This document shows positions 60,300 through 64,000 of a DNA stretch of 64,000 bases, one piece after another. This DNA comes from Streptomyces sp. NL15-2K (GTDB taxonomy: Bacteria; Actinomycetota; Actinomycetes; Streptomycetales; Streptomycetaceae): positions 11,593,001-11,657,000 of the forward strand of contig NZ_CP130630.1 of the NCBI RefSeq assembly GCF_030551255.1, in the 5' to 3' direction. A model generated the notes under the pieces. That model was not told where the DNA came from, did not search any database, and saw only the letters and a list, made by a program, of their open reading frames with translations. Both the position numbers and the translations under genes were made by a program. Position 1 is the stretch's first letter. Every line of letters begins with the position of its first letter.

Positions 60300-61355
60300 T
60301 CAGGCCGCGGGCACTGCGGGCTGGGTGATGAGGGAGGCGTCACCGCCCTGGACGGCGTCTCGGGCGCCGGCGGTCGCCTCGTGGGGCACTCCGAGGGGGA
60401 TTGCGCTGATGTCCGACAGGCGGGCGAACTGCTTCTGGGTGAGTTGGACGTCCAGTGCGCCCAGGTAGTCGTCGAGCTGGGTGAGGTTGCGCGGGCCGAT
60501 GATCGGCACGAACGAGGTGGACGCCTGGGCGGCACGCTCGCGGAGCCAGGCCACCGACACCTGGGCGGGCGTCGCGCCAGTCTCCTCGGCGATGGTCAGG
60601 ACGGTGTCGACGACGGCGGTCTTCTGGTCGGTGTTCTCGGTGTGCACGAGCGTCTTGAAATCGCTCAGCCGTCCCTCGGTGCTGCGGCGGTACTTGCCGG
60701 TGAGCAGTCCGCCGCCGAGCGGGGACCACAGGGCGGCGCCGAGTCCCAGGCTCTCGGCCATCGGCAGCAGTTCGCGGTCGGGGGTCCTCTCGACGAGGCT
60801 GTACTCGATCTGGATGCCCGTGACCGGTGCCCAGTTCTTCAGGTCCGCGAGGGTGGCGGCGCGGGAGACACGCCATGCGGGGAAGTTGGAGAGGGCGGCG
60901 TGGAGGATCTTGCCGGAGCTGACCAGGTCGTCCAGTCCGCGCAGGATCTCCTCCATGGGCGTGAGGTCGTCGGGGAAGTGGACCCAGTACAGGTCGATGT
61001 AGTCGGTGCCGAGGCGCTTCAGGCTCGCCTCCAGCGAAGTGACCATGTTCTTGCGACTGTTGCCCGTCCTGGAGATGCCGGGCCGCGGGCCGGCTCCGTT
61101 GGTGAACTTGGTGGCCAGGACGAAGTGGTCCCGGTCGGCGGCGACGAACTTGCCCACGAGTTCTTCGGATTCGCCGAACTGGTAGCCGTCCGCGGTGTCG
61201 AGAAACGTTCCGCCGGCCTCGGCGAACCCGTCGAACATCCGGCGCGCTTCGTCCGGCTCGGCACCGGCACCCCAGCCGGTGCCGAAGTTCCCCGTGCCGA
61301 GTGCGTACTCGGAAACGCGCAGTCCGGTCCGTCGTCCGAAGGTCGTGTAACGCAT
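60300..61355 (-). CDS. aldo/keto reductase
   Basis: The 351-residue TIM-barrel protein has the AKR tetrad: DTADGYQFGESEELVGK (Asp, Tyr), LATKFTNG (Lys) and YWVHFPDD (His), and the late cofactor region VPIIGPRNLTQLDDYLGALD. AAGGAG precedes ATG 61355. It diverges from a TetR gene with two near-identical operator-like repeats between them. The likely role is reduction of an aldehyde or ketone; substrate unknown. Confidence 0.92.
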   Translation of the reverse strand: MRYTTFGRRTGLRVSEYALGTGNFGTGWGAGAEPDEARRMFDGFAEAGGTFLDTADGYQFGESEELVGKFVAADRDHFVLATKFTNGAGPRPGISRTGNSRKNMVTSLEASLKRLGTDYIDLYWVHFPDDLTPMEEILRGLDDLVSSGKILHAALSNFPAWRVSRAATLADLKNWAPVTGIQIEYSLVERTPDRELLPMAESLGLGAALWSPLGGGLLTGKYRRSTEGRLSDFKTLVHTENTDQKTAVVDTVLTIAEETGATPAQVSVAWLRERAAQASTSFVPIIGPRNLTQLDDYLGALDVQLTQKQFARLSDISAIPLGVPHEATAGARDAVQGGDASLITQPAVPAA

Positions 61356-61419
61356 CAGGTCTCCTTGGTGCTGATTTCGCATCGATGGTCGAAGCGGGCG
61401 GCGCGACGCGAGGCGTGGC

Positions 61420-61497
61420 TATGTAAGACGATCGGTCTACTTAAGACGCCACCGTAGCTGGCCCACCGGCTTATGTAAAACGATCGGTACCCTTAAG
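61420..61497. promoter_or_regulatory. two direct operator-like repeats in the AKR/TetR promoter
   Basis: TATGTAAGACGATCGGTCTA followed by CTTAAG (61420-61445) and TATGTAAAACGATCGGTACC followed by CTTAAG (61472-61497) are near-identical, start 52 bp apart (about five helical turns), and each centres on the palindrome CGATCG. The second ends just before the TetR start. Confidence 0.75.
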
Positions 61498-61500
61498 GGT

Positions 61501-62121
61501 GTGACCGAATCTCACCCCGTACGTCGGCGTCGTGGGCGTGGCGCCCGGGAGCGGATCCTCAAAGCGGCGACCGAACTGTTCACGGCGCAGGGGATCAACG
61601 CGACCGGGATGGACCAGCTGTCGACCGTCGCCGAAGTGTCGAAACGCACCCTCTACGCGCACTTCCCGAGCAAGGACGAGCTCGTCGGGGCATACCTGCA
61701 GTCCCTGGTGGACGATCTCCTGCCAGTCCTCCCGTCGCCCGCCCAACCGACACCGACACCGACACCGAGCCCGCGTGATCAGCTGTTGGCCGTCTTCGAC
61801 TGGAGGCGGCCGGAAACCACCGCTCCGTTCCGGGGATGCCCGTTCCTGAACGTCAGCGTCGAAGTATCAGACCCCGGGCATTCCGCCCATCAGCTGGCCG
61901 CGGCGTACAAGAGGGAGTTCGCCCGCCGCCTCACGGACATCGCACGGCAGGCCGGGGCCACCGACCCGGAAACCCTGGGTGAGCAACTGGCACTGCTCTT
62001 CGACGGCGCGGCCGCACGCGGCACCGCACTCAACAGCAGCCACCCCCGCGCGTACGCGCGATCCATCGCGGAGTTGTTGGTCGATGCGGCCCTGGTCGAC
62101 GTCGGCCCGGCATCTCCGTGA
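61501..62121 (+). CDS. TetR-family regulator divergent from the aldo/keto reductase
   Basis: The 206-residue protein has RERILKAATELFTAQGINAT, DQLSTVAEVSKRTLYAHFPS and the C-terminal CPFLNVSVEVSDPGHSAHQL segment of the TetR subgroup that regulates oxidoreductase genes. GTG at 61501 immediately follows the second operator repeat, so it probably represses its own gene and the aldo/keto reductase. A short proline-threonine-rich linker (PAQPTPTPTPSPRD) is unusual for the family. Confidence 0.9.
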   Translation: MTESHPVRRRRGRGARERILKAATELFTAQGINATGMDQLSTVAEVSKRTLYAHFPSKDELVGAYLQSLVDDLLPVLPSPAQPTPTPTPSPRDQLLAVFDWRRPETTAPFRGCPFLNVSVEVSDPGHSAHQLAAAYKREFARRLTDIARQAGATDPETLGEQLALLFDGAAARGTALNSSHPRAYARSIAELLVDAALVDVGPASP

Positions 62122-62149
62122 AGAGCGGCATCTTCAACCACGGTGCCCG

Positions 62150-62300
62150 CAGCACCACGCCCAGCCGGAGTGCGGCTCGTCCACCACGTACCCTCGCCGC
62201 TTGTCGACGACGTTGCGCAGCGGGCGGCCCTCGCTGTGGCGGGTGAGGTTGTCGAGGAGCACCCGGAGCAACGGGTGCGCAGGGCGGCGGTGCCGCACGA
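62150..62300 (-). pseudogene. C-terminal scrap of a D-2-hydroxyacid dehydrogenase-like protein
   Basis: One minus-strand frame reads LLRVLLDNLTRHSEGRPLRN and VVDKRRGYVVDEPHSG, resembling the end of D-isomer 2-hydroxyacid dehydrogenases (N-x-x-R-x-x-x-G-x-PLRNVVD). No upstream part remains. Only a short match, so tentative. Confidence 0.45.
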
Positions 62301-62338
62301 GCGAGCCTGGCCGATCCGGAGTCGGGCGTCACGCCGTA

Positions 62339-62833
62339 TCACCCACCGGACACTGTGACACCGCTCTCCTCGCCCGGAGCGCCTCGATTCGCCCGTACCG
62401 GGTGCTTGCTCATGATCGAGACCCGGTTGAAGGCGTTGATGGTGACCGCTACCCAGATCGCTGCTGAGATCTGGTCATCGGTGAGCACGTGTCGAGCGGC
62501 CTGGTAGGCGGATTCCTGTGCGACGGCATCGGTGGGGTGGGTCGTGGTCTCGGCCAGTGCGAGGGCCGCGCGCTCCAGGGGCGTGAACGCCTCGGTGTCC
62601 CGCCACGCGGCCAGTACTCCCAGCCGCTGCGCGGTCTCGCCTTCGCGTACGGCGGCCTTGGTGTGGGTGTCGAGGCAGTAGGCGCAGCCGTTGATCTGTG
62701 ACACGCGGAGGTTGATCAGCTCCACGACGGTGCGGTCGAGCCCCGCCTCGGCGGCCACCGCGCGTACCGCTTCCGATGTCTGCAGCAGGGCGTGGAAGGC
62801 CTTGGGGCTCTGTTTGTCGATGAAGATCCGCAT
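62339..62833 (-). CDS. carboxymuconolactone decarboxylase family (AhpD-like) protein
   Basis: The 164-residue helical protein has the AhpD-type motif ELINLRVSQINGCAYCLDTH with the CxxC-x3-H site (NGCAYCLDTH) and the following helix ALALAETTTHPTDAV. This supports an alkylhydroperoxidase or peroxide-related role rather than a metabolic decarboxylase. It diverges from a pirin gene with a perfect inverted repeat between them. Confidence 0.9.
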   Translation of the reverse strand: MRIFIDKQSPKAFHALLQTSEAVRAVAAEAGLDRTVVELINLRVSQINGCAYCLDTHTKAAVREGETAQRLGVLAAWRDTEAFTPLERAALALAETTTHPTDAVAQESAYQAARHVLTDDQISAAIWVAVTINAFNRVSIMSKHPVRANRGAPGEESGVTVSGG

Positions 62834-62886
62834 GTCTCCCGCTCGTTGTCTACTCGTTGTGGCCTTCGCTCTATGATCATGACATC

Positions 62887-62906
62887 ATAGTTGATGCAAC
62901 AACTAT
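62887..62906. promoter_or_regulatory. inverted repeat between AhpD-like and pirin genes
   Basis: ATAGTTG-N6-CAACTAT is a perfect inverted repeat in the 95-bp divergent promoter, of the size and type bound by MarR-family regulators. No such regulator is encoded within the window. Confidence 0.65.
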
Positions 62907-62928
62907 CATGCCATGAGAGGTGGTCCCG

Positions 62929-63918
62929 GTGAGCAATGCCGAAGCCGAGCCGGCAGTGATGAGATGCGGGTCGCCGGCCGACGACGTACGGCCGGCCGGG
63001 GCGCCCCGGGTCGACGTGCTCGCCGCACGGGACGTGCCCCTGGGCGGACCGCGCTCGATGACGGTGCGGCGGACGCTGCCGCAGCGGGACCGGACGCTGA
63101 TCGGAGCCTGGTGCTTCGCCGACCACTACGGTCCCGACGAGGTCACCGACAAGGGCGGCATGGCACTGCCCCCGCACCCGCACACCGGCCTGCAGACGGT
63201 GACCTGGCTGTTCGGCGGAGAGGTCGAGCACCGCGACACGCTCGGCACCCACGCCCTGGTGCGCCCCGGGGAGATCAACCTCATGACGGGCGGGTACGGC
63301 ATCGCCCACTCGGAGGTCTCCACCCCGCGCACGACCGTCGTCCACGGCGTCCAGCTGTGGGTGGCGCTGCCCCAGGAGCACCGCAACGCGCAACGGGACT
63401 TCCAGCATCATGTGCCCGATCCCGTGCGGATGAAGGGGGCCGAGGTCAGGGTCTTTCTCGGCTCGCTCGCCGGTGGGGTCTCCCCGGTGCGCACGTTCAC
63501 CCCGCTGCTCGGCGCCGAGATCATCCTCGAACCGCGGATGACGGTCGCCCTCTGCGTGGACACCGACTTCGAGCACGGCGTCCTCGTGGACAGCGGGGAC
63601 GTCAGCGTGGACGACACCCTGCTGCACCGGGCGGAGCTGGGCTATGTCCCGCCCGGTGCCGAGGCGTTGACGCTGATGAACGAGTCGGAGGCTCCGGCGC
63701 GGGTGATTCTGCTCGGCGGCACGCCGTTCGAGGAGGAGATCGTCATGTGGTGGAACTTCATCGGCCGCACTCACGAGGACATCGTCAAGGCCCGCGAGGA
63801 CTGGCAGTCCTCCTCCGACCGCTTCGGCACGATCGAAGGATTTCCCGGGGGCCGGCTTCCCGCGCCCGCCCTGCCCAACGCCACCATCAGGCCGCGCCGC
63901 AACCCTCCGCGTCGCTGA
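62929..63918 (+). CDS. pirin family protein
   Basis: The 329-residue bicupin has the pirin metal motif LPPHPHTGLQTVTWLFGGEV and EHRDTLGTHALVRPGEINLM with TGGYGIAHSE, and the C-terminal cupin with LGGTPFEEEIVMWWNFIGRT. GTG at 62929 was chosen for the AGAGGTGG ribosome-binding site. Pirins are iron proteins with quercetinase or redox-regulatory roles. Pairing with an AhpD-like gene suggests a response to oxidants or phenolics. Confidence 0.92.
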   Translation: MSNAEAEPAVMRCGSPADDVRPAGAPRVDVLAARDVPLGGPRSMTVRRTLPQRDRTLIGAWCFADHYGPDEVTDKGGMALPPHPHTGLQTVTWLFGGEVEHRDTLGTHALVRPGEINLMTGGYGIAHSEVSTPRTTVVHGVQLWVALPQEHRNAQRDFQHHVPDPVRMKGAEVRVFLGSLAGGVSPVRTFTPLLGAEIILEPRMTVALCVDTDFEHGVLVDSGDVSVDDTLLHRAELGYVPPGAEALTLMNESEAPARVILLGGTPFEEEIVMWWNFIGRTHEDIVKAREDWQSSSDRFGTIEGFPGGRLPAPALPNATIRPRRNPPRR

Positions 63919-63940
63919 TCTCTCTCAGAAAGGCACCCCT

Positions 63941-64000
63941 ATGAGCGGGCCTTCTGCCGTCCCGGTCGTCGAGCGGGTGGACGCACACCATCGGTACGAG
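63941..64000 (+). CDS. start of a further gene, possibly a GNAT acetyltransferase (runs off window)
   Basis: ATG at 63941 with AGAAAGG upstream opens MSGPSAVPVVERVDAHHRYE, 22 bp after the pirin stop, so it is probably co-transcribed. The RVDAHHRYE start is reminiscent of small GNAT-type acetyltransferases, but 20 residues are too few for a firm call. Confidence 0.5.
   Translation, partial: MSGPSAVPVVERVDAHHRYE

Noticed and set aside
1..64000. CRISPR arrays, tRNA or rRNA genes, phage structural genes
   Set aside because: No regularly spaced identical repeats with unique spacers, no tRNA-like cloverleaf stretch and no phage module were noticed on either strand; this was by eye, without a covariance-model search.

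Overview
The window reads as actinobacterial DNA, most likely Streptomyces or a close relative. It is very GC-rich, GTG starts and four-base start/stop overlaps are common, there is a mycothiol-linked formaldehyde dehydrogenase and an F420/LLM-type oxidoreductase remnant, and TetR, LysR, AraC, HxlR and LAL regulators are dense. The many insertion sequences, truncated genes and chimeric joins suggest an accessory region such as a linear-chromosome arm or a plasmid. That placement is inference. No tRNA, rRNA, CRISPR array or replication origin was seen.

Region 1 (1-2004): the 3'-truncated end of an ornithine-cyclodeaminase-family gene and a complete IS630-family element whose transposase is split by a -1 frame change.

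Region 2 (2005-15463) is the best-preserved part and looks like one catabolic island. A divergent LysR gene faces a tightly overlapping set: cytochrome P450, Rieske ferredoxin, FAD ferredoxin reductase, S-(hydroxymethyl)mycothiol dehydrogenase and a metallo-beta-lactamase-fold hydrolase. This is the gene content expected for oxidative O-demethylation with formaldehyde disposal. A perfect 18-bp palindrome then precedes a second operon: flavin reductase HpaC, hydroxylase HpaB, a fused FAH-RraA protein, a DapA-type aldolase, dehydrogenase HpaE, extradiol dioxygenase HpaD and a TetR gene. Read together, a methoxylated phenylacetate could be demethylated and hydroxylated to homoprotocatechuate and then cleaved in the meta position. 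The substrate is inferred.

Region 3 (15464-30970) is mostly a gene graveyard with remnants of IS630 and TniA/TniQ-like transposases, SDR, crotonase, alpha/beta hydrolases, UvrD-like helicase, AMP-ligase and XdhC. Intact genes are scattered in it: a GlxA/AraC regulator, a methyltransferase, an MFS pump, a hydrolase/TetR pair and a Tat-exported amidohydrolase.

Region 4 (30971-46292): an IS701 element inserted at the CTAG duplication of a 161-bp foldback MITE; a two-component system; a LysR/iron-alcohol dehydrogenase/HIBYL-CoA hydrolase-like locus; a quinone oxidoreductase; an SDR with its cofactor-binding N-terminus replaced; an Old Yellow Enzyme/esterase chimera; an HxlR/thioesterase pair and a TetR gene.

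Region 5 (46293-64000): two abutting IS481 elements directly upstream of a large LAL regulator, then decayed second and third copies of the GlxA/SnoaL cassette, a TetR/DUF1772 pair, an intact Old Yellow Enzyme, a broken amidase fused to a TetR helix-turn-helix fragment, a second HxlR gene, LLM and acyl-CoA synthetase remnants, an aldo/keto reductase/TetR pair, and an AhpD-like/pirin pair. One operator-like sequence, CTGAGTAT-N4/5-AAGTAAACTCA, occurs at three separate promoters and may define a small HxlR regulon. Reading-frame breaks are called from sequence alone, so some could be assembly errors.
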